Assembly (NCBI GenBank): GCA_024734555.1
Contig: JANPWX010000537.1
Location: forward strand, 1,146,758 to 1,210,757
From: Trochalopteron elliotii
Taxonomy: Eukaryota; Chordata; Aves; Passeriformes; Leiothrichidae
Length of the DNA stretch: 64,000 nt
Reading direction: 5' to 3'
Shown here: positions 35,590-47,119 of the stretch, piece by piece
Position numbering within the stretch: the stretch's first letter is position 1
Layout of the letters: every line of letters begins with the position of its first letter
Notes under the pieces: generated by a model
Databases searched by the model: none
Told to the model about the DNA's origin: nothing
The model's input: only the letters and a program-made list of their open reading frames with translations
Program-made: the position numbers and the translations under genes

Positions 35590-36110
35590 GCCTTGATGAG
35601 GCATATCTGGAGTACTGTGTCCAGTGTTGGGCTCCTCAGTACAAGACAGACCTGGAGCTTCTGGAGTGGGCTCAGCAGAGGACAACAAAGCTGATTGAGG
35701 GACTGGAGTAACTCTTACAAGGGAGCTGGGCCTGTTCAGCCTCAAGAAGAGACAACTGAGACTCATCAATGTCTATGTGTATCTGAAGGGAGGGTGTCAA
35801 GGGGATGGGGGCCAGACTCTGCTCAGTGGTGCCGAGCAATAGGACAAAAAGCAACAGACAGAAACTGATGCACAGGAAGTGCATCCTATATTCACCTGTA
35901 TATAAGAAATAACTTTACTGTGCAGGTGACTGAGTACTGGAACAGTTTGCCTAGAGAGGTTGTAGTCTGCCTCCCTGGAGGTATTCAAGAACCACCTGAA
36001 CACAATCCTGTGCCATGTGGTCTGGGATGACCCTGCTTGAGCAGGGAAGTTGGACCAGATGACCCACTGTGGTCCTTTCCAGTCTTACCCATTTAGTGAT
36101 TCTGTGATTC
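35590..36110 (+). mobile_element. CR1 LINE 3' fragment with intact terminal repeat
   Basis: Starts in the late reverse-transcriptase region (tctggagtactgtgtccagt, gggctcctcagtacaag), passes gggagctgggcctgttcagc, tactggaacagtttgcctag and gaccctgcttgagcaggg, then the target-end block ttggaccagatgac. It finishes in gtgattctgtgattc, the signature 3' end of CR1. Length about 520 bp, 5'-truncated. Confidence 0.93.
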
Positions 36111-36564
36111 AGTAGTAATCCATGTTCCTAATGTTGCACACTTATATCTAAAAAGTTATCTGTTACACCTGTATGGTGATTAATAAGTGTGCTTCATTTC
36201 AATAAAGGAAAAGTGGTTTTGTGTACTAATGGTCTGATGCACTGTGCTGAAGTCTGCTGGCTGAGGTTAGCTTTATGACTCTTCCTAGCAAGGAGATCTG
36301 ATTCTGAGGAATTTCACTTTTCATTCTGAGGAATTAGAGCAGAAGTGAAACACAGGAATAGCATTTGGAAGGCATTTGGAAAACTTTGGTAATCCCTATG
36401 TTCCTAAACAAGCAAGACACTTATGTCCATTCAAATTTTCCAAAAGCTGAGGGCATCCAGGCCAGATGTTCATGCAATGGTAACAGCTACGAAACATAAA
36501 AGCAAAATCAACTACCCATCTTTAACTGTGGAAACAGAGTTTGAGGGCTTATAGCACTTCAGAA

Positions 36565-36785
36565 AGATTTAAACTGAAGAGATCTCTAGGAGTCATCCAG
36601 TTCAATCCTCTGCTGAACGCAGGGTAAAATATGCGGGTACATTGTTACTCAGGGCCTTGTCCAGCCAAGGACAAGGTCCTGCTTATTCCAATTATGGTTG
36701 TAATTTAGGGGGTTTTTATCTCCTGGCCTGCTCTGGTTTTCACTGTGACACATCACTGAAAAGGTACCTACCAGCTGCCATTTCT
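36565..36785 (-). mobile_element. Decayed CR1 3' fragment
   Basis: gagatctctaggagtcatcc, agttcaatcctctgctgaac and gcaggg, then cagggccttgtccag match, with many changes, the reverse complement of the CR1 3' end (normally ggacctctggagatcatct, agtccaaccccctgctcaag, cgtgtccag). A later patch near 36,720-36,775 (cactgtgacacatcactgaaaagg) resembles the CR1 caccactgagaag block, so the copy seems to have an internal deletion. Confidence 0.5.
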
Positions 36786-37778
36786 CCCTCTACCTAAGAT
36801 CACTGCTCCAAAGTGTCTTCCTTAAGAAAGTCAAACCATTTTCAAGTACCTGAACCAAAACAGCTTAGCTCCCAGAGATTTTATGATTAATTGACAACCT
36901 AATTGTACTATATTAATTTGCAGCAAGAGTTTCTTCTTAAGAGGCTTGAAATAATTTAACTGGGAAACCATACTTATAAATGTATTTATGACCTTTATCA
37001 TCATCTACATTTTCTAAGTAGCAGAAACTCCATACAGGCAAGAACTCTGAGGTTTTCTGCTGCTTAATACGTAACCTCTGACTAATGCATTTCCCATGAT
37101 TAGGGGATTCATTAGATCTTATTTGCCCATGTGAAATTTCTGTTGTCTTTTAAGAGGCTGAGGCTCAGCAGAGGTTCAGCATTAACAAACAAAACTTGTT
37201 TTGTAAGTTTTTTGAAACTTTTAGGAACTTAATATTAGATGTCTATCCCTCTGCCAAGTTTGGCTAAGGTTACAGGAGAAGAGGCTCCTCTGTCTCACAC
37301 ACAGACCGCCTGCATGGAAAACACATCCACACATGACTCAGTCTGAAGAGTTTTTCCAAAAGTACCTTAACTAACGCTTCAGTGTGGTCTGCACCCATTT
37401 CTATCTGACACTAGCAAGCTTCAGAACAGGCAGAAAAATCCGTGTTTAGCATTTACAGCATTTCCTACTGGTGTGTTTTGGTGGGGTGACCCTCTGTTCA
37501 GCATTTTGGCTCTAACCTTTACTGCATTTCAAGTTCTGGACCCAAAAATGGCACATTCTGACAGACAAGGTTTAGGTACTGACACCTTTTAGTTAGCTTG
37601 TATAGAAGTTTGACTCAATGGAAGCTATTGAGGCTTATCTTGTCTCAGTTGGACACATATTCATCAAAGAAAATATGGAAAAAAGCCAACAATATAGCTT
37701 AAAGTTCCAGCTGAAACAAGCTGGGAGGTATTTTTTTAATTAGTAAGTTTGGTGTGTATTCAGGAGACAAATCAAGAA

Positions 37779-37853
37779 TAATCAGTAAGAATAAAATCAG
37801 TAAATAAGTAAAAATCAGTAAGAATAAAATAAATCAGTAAGAATAAAATCAGT
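37779..37853. repeat. Tandem repeat of an aatcagtaagaataaa unit
   Basis: The 16-base unit aatcagtaagaataaa recurs about three to four times with small gaps and one shortened unit. A short local tandem array, not a known family. Confidence 0.8.
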
Positions 37854-40379
37854 TCTTAGAAAACATTTTAATGACCTTCCAGAATAGGGAGCCAGAACAC
37901 TGTGGGCAGAATACAAGCAACATCTCTCTCATTCCAGGAATTCAATGCACTTTTTTTTCACTTTAAAAACTCTCAATACAATAGGCATTCCGAAGTTTTT
38001 CAGGCCTTTGTGGAATTGCATCTATTCCATTGCTTTTTTATTTTGTTTTGAATTTTTTAATATGTTAGGGAAATTATCTCTGAAACTGAATATTCCTCTA
38101 CAAATTTCTTAATTACAGCAAACAAGTTCTTAGCCCACTCTAATTTAATTGTAATGCATGGAAAGTATCAATATACACTATTTTAAATCCTTTTTATGTA
38201 ATACTTCTTTCCTGTCTAAAAACATAAGGAATCAGCACCATTAAGTAGACTGCAGATTACAACTGCAAAGCAGAAACATCTAACATCTAGTTCCAGTTGC
38301 CAGCTGAATGCAAGAGGACATTGTCTGAATTCCTTGGGCATTCTGTTCCTCAGTTCCCATCCTATGTGGGATGGGTGTAATAGCAACTTCACAGTGATAT
38401 TTTGAGGGCTGGCTCACTCTAAGCAGTAAAGTTTATTGAATCTATAAACTGTATAACTGCAGTCCAGTTCTACAAATGGTCTTAACAGTCTTTTCTGAGA
38501 TACCTTTCTTCTTCATTTTGAACTTCCCATACAAAACTGCCAAACAGAATCTGGGCTTTATATTTAGGAAGCCTGTAATCATTCCATGAAGTTTTAAGAA
38601 TTCTGGCAGTGATCTGGAAAACTTAGGAGGTAATGAAAGGTTACCAGGAGGAATGCAGAACTGCCTTGTATGGTAGTGGAGAATAGAACCAGTACATATT
38701 TTGATAACACAGCACAGCTCTTGTCTTTGGGGTGGGCCTTGGTTGTATAGCTCTGCCTGCATCTGAAATGCGTGGCAGTGTAAACATCACACGGAGATTC
38801 TCTTAAACATTTGTAAATAGTTCAGCAATTTTGAGAAACGGGGTGGAGCCTGCAGATGGCTAAAGAAAGAAGCATTATTCTTATGCTTGCTGAACTCACT
38901 GTCCCAAGCCCAGTTCTGAGCCTAATGTAAACCACTGCCACTTGCCTTCAGGCATAGTTGTACAATGTGTGTCTGACCAGACTTGGAAGGCACACACTGT
39001 TCTAGAGAGGGCTGTGCTGCATTCAAACCTGACCCAAATATGATACCCCAAACTGAGGATTTCTTTCTACTTAGCAAGAAAAGGTGCAGTATTGAGTATA
39101 TTGTGGGTAGCTTGGAGGAGATGCAACTGTTTTAACTGAAATCTAGTTCTGAAAACCAGAAATTTTGAGGTATCAACTTGAGGCTGGGTTTTCTTTCTCT
39201 CATTGCTAACCACTTAGACAAAGCTATTCCCTTTTCTAATTCTGTGGTTTAGTTTTTTAAATGAGGATGGCAGCACCAATGTTTCTGGAACCTTCTGGAG
39301 TCAATTAATAATTTTAAAACAACTTGAAGATGAAAGGTGGTAAATGTCTACTCCAGGTGACTGTTCTCAACATTCCAGTTTCACTGAACTCAATATAGAA
39401 ATTTTCTTGGCCAGCAATACCTGGATATTACACATAGGCCTTGAGGCTCTAGTTGTATCTGCCACTCAGCTCCCCTGCTCTGAATTTTGGCTCAAGGTGT
39501 TATCTTGTATTTCAGATATACCTTGATGCTGTTACTGCTCAGATAAATTTTATCTCTTAGTTCAGTCAATTGAACTTGTATACAGTTAACTGCAGCTATT
39601 TATTTACTTAATAGAAGACAACATTTAAATAAAGAACCAAATAAAATCAAATTTAAAAAAACATAGCATCCTTTAATTCCAAATGATCCCATTAGGACTG
39701 CATGATTAGAAGTATGGTTTGCTATAGCAGCACTATACTAGTCTGCACTAATCATTCAGAGAACATGTATGGGGTGGAAGATCTCATTAGTGCAGGAAAA
39801 CATGGTATCAGAAAATGCTTCATTTTTCAAATTGATAAGAGCAAGTCCCTACTGACAGAAGTCTATGGAAAAGGAATAGGATGTGGAATTTTAGATTCCC
39901 ATCTCGGAGGAGCCTGCCAGCGTTCTTCATACGTGGTGGTACACAGGTCTCAGTCCCATTAGCGGAGGTAATAGGAAGACAGAGCTCTTTGGGAGGGGTT
40001 CCCTAGGGACTCCAGTAACAGGACAGGAATTAGAAGCCTCTGAGGAATGTCAGAGTCCCACCCCATTAGCTAACCCATATCCTTCACTTTACATTCACAG
40101 CGATAGGGCTGACATCCACAAGTGAGGCAACGCTGAGTCATCAGAGTCATTTAATTTAACAAATTACTTTCACAGGATTCCTCACATCTCATAAAGTGGA
40201 CAAGAAATGTGGAGGTATAATTTTGTGGTCAAGCACAATTCTTTCACCACAAGCCAGTGACATTGCCTCTTCTATTGCTAATAATGATCCCTACAAGAAA
40301 TGTGTCAGAGGGAAGGTACAGAAGTGAGACCTAGCCAGCAGCCTGCTCATACCAATCTGCAGCCAATTCAGCTGACTGA

Positions 40380-40905
40380 TAGAATCATAGAATGATCACA
40401 GTTGGAAGAGATCTTAAAGATTTTCCACTCTAACCATCCACCCAGCACTACCACTGTAACCACTAAACCACATCGCCCAGTGCCAGATGCCTCTTAAACA
40501 TCTCCAGTTATGGTGAGTCAAGCACCTCCCTGGGCAACTTTTTCCAATGCCTTTCCACCTCAACAGTGTTGTTTTTTTCCTGATATCAAATCTGAATCTT
40601 CCCTGTCTCACCTTAAGGCAATTTCCTCTGGTCCTCTCGCTGCAGGCACAGTGGAAGAGACCAGCCTCCACCTCAGGACAGCCTCCTTTCAGGTAGTTGT
40701 TGAGAGTGATGACACCCATGGGTGTCCTCTTTTCAAGACTAAGCAAACCCAGTTCCCACAGCCACATCTCATAAACACTTTTTCTAGACCTTCACCTTAT
40801 TGTACTTTACCGGACACACTCTGGTGTCTCCGGGACCCTTTTAAAGTGAGGGGCCCAAAACTGAACTGTATTAAAGGTGTGGCATCCCCAATGCTGAGTA
40901 CAGGA
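40380..40905 (-). mobile_element. CR1 LINE 3' fragment
   Basis: The left end agaatcatagaatgatcac and gttggaagagatcttaaaga is the reverse complement of a CR1 3' end. Downstream blocks (caagcacctccctgggcaac, ttccaatgcc, ttcctctggtcctctcgctg, agagaccagcctccacctc) match reversed CR1 coding and UTR sequence. The LTR at 40,948 begins just beyond its 5'-truncated end. Confidence 0.9.
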
Positions 40906-40947
40906 GGATTGCTCAGCTTTAGGAAGGGCTCTTTTCTTTTGGGGCTT

Positions 40948-41474
40948 TGTGTTTTCACTCCAGCCAGCAACCAAGCCCCACACAGCTGCTTGCTCACTGC
41001 CCCGCCACCAGGATTGGGGGTAAAATCAGCTGGAAAACTCATGGATTGAGATAGAGACAGTTTAGTAGGGAAAGCAAAAGCCATGCACACAAGCAGAGCA
41101 AAACAAAACAAGGCATTAATTCACTGCTTCCTATGGGCAGCTGTTCAGCCATCTCCAGGAGAGCAGAGTGCCATCACATGTAATACTGAATTGGGAATTC
41201 AAATGCCATCACTCCAAACATCCCCCCTTTCCCATTCGTCCCCCCACTTTACATAGTGAACATGATGTTCTGTGGCAATATATGGAATATCACTTTGGTC
41301 AGTTTGAATCACCTGCCCTAGCTGTGACTCCTCCTACCTCGCCATGCATCCCCAATCTTCTCACCAGCACTGCTCAGCAATAACAAAAACATCTCAATAT
41401 TATCAGGACTGTTTTCAGCACAAATCCAAAACACAGCCCCTCAGTCCACTATACCTCAGTTCAAACCAGCACAC
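40948..41474 (-). mobile_element. Solo-like endogenous retrovirus LTR with probable target-site duplication
   Basis: The plus strand starts tgtgttttcactccagccag and ends aaaccagcaca(c), TG...CA boundaries. Blocks such as gctgcttgctcactgcc, attgagatagagacagttta, tggaatatcactttggtcag, actgctcagcaataac and aaatccaaaacacagcc are those of an LTR family common in birds, here in reverse. The motif gggctt occurs directly at both edges (40942-40947 and 41475-41480), consistent with a target-site duplication. No retroviral genes adjoin it. The family name cannot be given without a search. Confidence 0.8.
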
Positions 41475-44400
41475 GGGCTTAAGTCAGAAAATGTTGTGGG
41501 GGAAGAATTTGCTTTAATAAGGGCAAAAGGCAAAAAAAGCCCATTGTCCAGAGCATCTGCATGCAGCTGACACTTTCTCTAGTGTTAAAAGAAAAAAAGC
41601 TTTATAGATGCTCATATTATCAGGACTGTGCAGCAGCATACTTTGAGCATAACATTGAGACTGCATGCACTCTATGCCTAGAAAAGTAGCACGGGACAAT
41701 TTATGGTTAACCAATGGTGTAAAGTCTGGAGAATAATAACAGAAAACTGAATTGGAAAGAAGACAAAAGTTATTTCCTTTGGAAAATGTTGCTTTTGAGT
41801 CTCCAAACTGTCTCTTAGCCCGCCAGACTGTGCTAGGTGTTGTCGTAGAAGGAGCTTAGAATATCCACATTTTACCTTAGTAAGCATGTAAGAGTAAGGT
41901 AACTTCTTTAGACTAATAAACGATGCTTCACATCAACAAATAGATCAAGGGAGTAATTTCTCTTCCCCTTTGTGTAAAAAAATTGGTTCATCCTTCACAA
42001 AATGTCCTTTTTTCTGGAGCACATCTCTAGCACTCTGACCAGTCAACATCTGCCAACTTAAGCAGATATTTCACTTCCCACCATGGGTGGAAGAGTGAAG
42101 ATTGAGGCTACCATCTTAGACAAGGCTTTTCTCAGAGTGAAGCTATTTGCAGTAAAGCCTCACAAAATATGTGAGTCCATCTTGAATGAGCAGCAATGAT
42201 AAATACATATTGTGGCAACTAGAGTCAGAGAAGAAAATGCAAAGTCCTGTTTTATATTAGCTGCAAATAAGCCAGCATGTAATAGTCTTCAAAATATGAG
42301 ATGTTTTCTTTCCTTTGTTTTGACTAGATTTGTAATAAGTCAACATAATAAAAGTCAGAGCAGAGCTGCTAAAGCCAATCCTCTCTTTGGCCTAAAACAA
42401 CAGTAATGCAGGGAAGAGAAGTATTTTACTCTTTCAGTCATTTTGGAAACTGAACTGGATGGCTAATTGAGTCAAAGTTTAATTTCCTGAATATTTGTCA
42501 AAAATTCAACATATTTGTTTTGCTGGACAATAATGTGCTATGCTCACCATGTTCAAAGTCAAGGCATAACATTGCTTAGTAGCTTCTATTTTATCTTTGT
42601 GTTATGTACATTAATAGAGTTCAGCCTCTCATAGTCAAACTGCAACAGTTTATGCAAGGCACTTATCTAGACTGCTGTGAAATAGTGCTGTAAAATATGG
42701 TAAATACCATGTGAAAAACATTTTTGTGTTGCTTAGACACAAGACTTTAGTGAAAGCAGGGTTTCCTTGCCAGCTTGCAGGGGAGTTAAATGGGCTCAAA
42801 AAGGTGCTTTCTGTTCTTGCAATATCTAATTTTTCCATGTGTACTTTATACCTTGCCAGGAAACAACCAGGCAATAATGTTGCAATTAAATAGCAAAACA
42901 GGTAACACTGGAGGTTATGGGCAGCTAATGCTGATGTTCCCACTGTCCCTTTGAGTGTCTTCCCATTGACTGTAAAGGGAATCTGGATTCCTAAACTTGC
43001 ATTTCCTTAATTGCACCTAAGGTAGATGCCTAAAGTAAGAATCGTATATCACCAAGTAAACATAATAATGATTTAACGTATGTTAAATCTATTCCCACTT
43101 CAGTGTCTCTGCTTTTTCCTTTTCCTGCTTTTTTAAGATAACAAAAGAAAATAACTTTCAGATGCTTAGTATTCAGCCAGATGTGAGATGTGCAAGCACA
43201 TTTTTCCTACACCTTCACTTCCCTCTGGTAAAGGCAGATTAGACAAGTGGTAAACAAATCCTTTCAAATCTGGTCCTCACATTTTAAAGCTGAAAATAAG
43301 AGCAATGATATTGATAGGAATTTCAAGTGCTAAACACCATTAGAAATACAGTATTTAATCTTGCAAACTGATAAATACTCTTGACCTGATCCAGCAATAC
43401 ACTTAAAAAGATTTATGGCAATTTTTTACCTAAGATTGCTATTAAATGTTTTGCTGCATTGGGTGAAAATAGATAATGGCATGATAAGGTTCATGTCACC
43501 TAATTTTAGCCATTTAACAATAAGACCTCAATCTGAAGCTAATCATAAAAACTCATCCTGTTACTAAAGAGAGGATGTAAAATCATCTCCAGACGGTGAT
43601 TCTATTTTAGACATTTATTTATGAGTGACTGAATTTTTCCCACTTGATGGTTACTCTTTGGCTTAGACTACACATGTGACTTTCTGGGAGTCAAAGTAAT
43701 TCAGTTTAATTACATTTCTGCAAAATTTGCAGTGATTTCATTTAATCTACGTATCAGCTTAAAATATTGATATAATTTGAATGCAAAGATAAGGTCTGTG
43801 TCCCTCTGTTACTATGTGTAAGCAGGAAGAGAAAATACATGCTACCAGCCTCTTGAAGTCTCTTTTTTTAATATTACACAAGAGTGAAATCACTCAGCCA
43901 CAAAATTGTCAAAGAGAAATAATTTATTCTTCTCTTATCTATTACTGAATCTGCAGATTCCTGTCACACCCATGGTGATAAATTTATACCTAATTCTCTG
44001 ATGGAAAGAATTCAGGCAGTGAGAAGGAACTGCCTGTTAGGAATGGAGCTCCTATCTAGATGTGGAGTCTCAGCTAAAAACGAATTAATAACTTGTTGAG
44101 GAAAAGGGAAAAAAAAAAGCACAGCACTTTAGTTCTTACATATTAAAAAGTTTTTTCAACAAGTGGATCACAGCTAAAGCTGAAGATCATCAAAAGGCAG
44201 CCACACAGCATTGTGGAAAACTGTAGCTGAGGTTTGCCAAAGACCTCCTTGTGTGGTCTTGAGATCCCCTGAATGCTGATAAAAACAGTTTAAAAACTGT
44301 GATAATATCTAATGCCTTTCTCCCTGTAAGTGCACTTAGTACTGAAAAGAAGGGATGGAAATCTTGATCATAAAAATCTAGAATGAGTAAAATCTGGATA

Positions 44401-45890
44401 AAAGATATAAACTTTTCCTTGGTACCTGACTTTATTTTAATTTCCATGTAATATCAATAAAATAAAACTTTTATTTCAAGCTTGACACAACATATTTTTG
44501 AGTGCAGTGAAGGTATTTTAATGCTATGTTCTCAGAAGCTCAAGTTAACACATCTTAATTGTCTGTCAGTCAAATGGCAGTGGCTGGATGTGCTTGTGGT
44601 CCCAGCCCATTGTAAACAGGCAGCTTAACCAATCTTCATGGGTGACTGCTTATAAACCCAGTTTCTTTTGCATTTGCAACAGGCCAGGAACATGCTTGGA
44701 GCAGTCAGGCTCCACTAGATCACTGAAAGCCAGTAATATCTTGCAATCAAGAGGACAAATGGAATTAGATATGGGAGCCTGAAGAGCTACTGATTCTTTC
44801 ACCAGTGGATTTGGGGGGGAAATGGTAAGATCTTTTTCCCACTTACTACATTTTTCTTGTTTTAGCTGGCAAATAATTATACTGCAGTGTAAGTCTGAGC
44901 CACAGTTTGATTAAATTGTTGAGATTTTTTCCCACAAATTTGGGCTATATTTCTACAAATCATTGAAATTCACTCATATTTCTTCTTAATAAATTATTAC
45001 AGTGGGACTGATTTACGAATTATTCCAAACTATTTACATCACCTCCAGGTCTTTCTTTTAATCACACAGAAATGCACTTTTTGAAATAAACCTATTGATG
45101 CACTTTTGTTTCCAAGACCTGTATTTCTTATCTGATATCTTATATATCTGATTTGAGCTTACATGGATACTTGACACTTTTTTATTTAAATGCCATGTGT
45201 ACATTTCAATGTGTTCATCGATGCCAATTTGAACATAACTTTCTTGTTTGGAGAAGTGGCAAAATCGAAGCATACTCGTTGAAAACCATACTGTACTAAT
45301 TCTAAAATGTAGTGCACTGCCCTGCAGTCTGGTTAGCCTGTATAGACCCAGAGAGGTCACTGGGGTTCCTTGTGAATGCAGGAGTCAATGTGGGATGCAG
45401 GGCTGGGGCAGAAGTATCTGTTTTCTTTACCTGGAAAATGGATTTGAAATATTCCTGGGAGGGCTTTCAGGATCTGCCCAGATGAATGTGTTCCATCTTG
45501 AAGATGGATAATACTGATAACACACAGATGTTGTTTATTTGTAGAAATCCATTACTTAGATTTTAGAAATGTCAGGGGTATACTGAGGAAAATAAATTTT
45601 CCAGTGTGATGCAGCCTACCCTTGGTAACAAGGCATTCCATGAGCTGCAGCCCCAACAACTGACTCACAGAGAGCCTAAAGCAGATAGAACCATGCAGAA
45701 TTGCTTTATTTGCAGGGCCAAGACATTCTGGGAAAAGACATCTCTGGAAACTAATTAATAGCCACAAGGCCCACATAGCATCTAAGAAAACTTCGAACAG
45801 CTCATGGGTTGGATCTTCAGCTGGTGTCAGAACATGTTCCCCATATTATTATAGCCTTGGAACAGTAGTAGTAGGTCACAACAAAGCCCC
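41475..45890. other. AT-rich intergenic DNA
   Basis: No gene or clear repeat. Part of it (about 43,020-43,960) is free of recognisable repeats and rich in TAAT and AGATAA motifs, which is compatible with, but does not prove, conserved non-coding DNA. Confidence 0.5.
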
Positions 45891-46220
45891 ATTTACACCA
45901 ACATCCTGTCTCCAGCAGTGACCACAAGTCAGTGTCTAAGGAAGAGTGTGCGAACAAGGAAAACAGAAGATGGATCACTGAAATGCATTCTCACCCTTGA
46001 GTAATTTTCAAATAAAAGTAAACCCTAAGAACAATATGGGCAAATTTTAGGCTTCAGTTTGGTTTTGTTGGGTGTTTTTTAATTTGGTGCTATTTACTAA
46101 TGTCTTACCCATGTGCTTGTCCAGTTTCCTTTTAATGCTCTGTAAAATTTTAGCATTCACAGCACCCTGTGGCAAGCAGTTCCCAAGCTGAACTATTTAA
46201 TGAAAAAAAAATTATCATGC
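45890..46220 (-). mobile_element. Ancient CR1 fragment
   Basis: acatcctgtctccagcagtg, then aaggaagagtgtgcgaacaa, and further right agcattcacagcaccctgtg with gcaagcagttcccaagctga follow the order of an old, highly diverged CR1 lineage in reverse (sense-strand equivalent of the LWNSLPQDAV-type stretch). Many substitutions suggest it is older than the other copies here. Edges are approximate. Confidence 0.55.
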
Positions 46221-46554
46221 TCTTTGTTTCTCATCTATGTCTCTTAACCTAGAGAAATACATGGACAATTGTGGCAGTCCATTGAGACTTTTCACAGTGA
46301 CAGTCATTAAGAAAGTACTCAGTTCTGCAGCTGTTTTATTGCTATTGGGGCCTGGGGTTTTTATGTTGTGGTTGTTTCTCGGGTTTTTATGGGTTTCTTT
46401 CTGCCCGAGATTTCAGGTTGGTGGTTGGGATGCTGGTGGTTCAGGCTGAGTCTTTTTCAGCTCTCTGTCCCTCTGAAGCCTTGGAGCTCGGTGCGAGAAT
46501 GAAGAGGAGTCTCAAGGTCTTGTTGTTTCTTGGTTTCTCGCGTGTTTATTATTT

Positions 46555-46560
46555 CTTATC
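46555..46560 (-). terminator. LTR poly(A) signal
   Basis: AATAAA on the minus strand, inside the LTR, about 90 bp downstream of its TATA box. Confidence 0.6.
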
Positions 46561-46642
46561 TTACAAATTTCTCTGTGCCCGGCTGAGATGTTCACAGCAG
46601 CTCGGACACAGGGCGAGTCCCCCCGTGATGGGAGGTCACTAC

Positions 46643-46651
46643 CTTTTTATA
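46643..46651 (-). promoter_or_regulatory. LTR TATA box
   Basis: The complement reads TATAAAAAG, a near-ideal TATA box placed as expected in U3. Transcription would run leftward, towards TES and antisense to it. Confidence 0.6.
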
Positions 46652-47119
46652 CAGATAATTACGTGTCTATTATTTACAATTCTGTGCCAATGCCTATTAT
46701 CTATACTAAAAAGGTCATTTCTACTTTGACCCAATCTCCTTACACTACTTTGTGCCCACGTCACATCAGAAGATGGAGGATGAGGAAGAAGGAGAAGAAC
46801 TTAGGGCAACACCCTAAATCCTCCATCTTGTCCCCTATTTACCTCTATGCTAAGAATCCTAAAACTACAAAATTTTTCACCCTGTGCAGTGCTAAGCTAC
46901 TATTTTCACACCTTTGTGACTTGTAATTCTTCTCTCAATGTTAGAAACTTTTTCCATGGACTAAAATCAAAGCCTGTGTCTTCCTGGGCTCTGTGCCAGG
47001 CAACCCCCCTGGACAGACCCCCCTGTCCAGGATTCAAATCCTCTTTCTTGGGTCCCAGGCCTCTCTGCCGAGGTCTGTGACCATCCAGGGCAACCAAAGG
47101 AATGCCCTGGACTCTGACA

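Larger units (their letters stand above)
36111..40379. other. Intergenic DNA between CR1 copies
   Basis: AT-rich. Besides the decayed CR1 piece near 36,570 and the tandem repeat near 37,779 (own entries), small local duplications occur (for example gcatttggaa twice near 36,361-36,380). I see no gene. The stretches 36,790-37,778 and 37,854-40,379 show nothing I can name. Confidence 0.55.
46364..47119 (-). mobile_element. Endogenous retrovirus LTR with TATA box and poly(A) signal
   Basis: Read on the minus strand the element starts TGTCAGAGTCCAGGGCATTC at 47119 and ends in CA at 46364, about 756 bp. It carries a TATA box (TATAAAAAG, complement of 46643-46651) and, about 90 bp further, AATAAA (complement of 46555-46560), the spacing expected for U3-R-U5. 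Flanks are ggttttta on the left and ggttttttta on the right, a possible target duplication altered in its T-run. Just upstream in element orientation lies a purine tract resembling a polypurine tract, so it could be a 3' LTR with lost internal region. It shares little with the LTR at 40,948, so it is a different family. Confidence 0.75.

Noticed and set aside
40510..41049. Open frame of 179 codons
   Set aside because: It runs across the CR1/LTR boundary and reads CR1 in the antisense direction.
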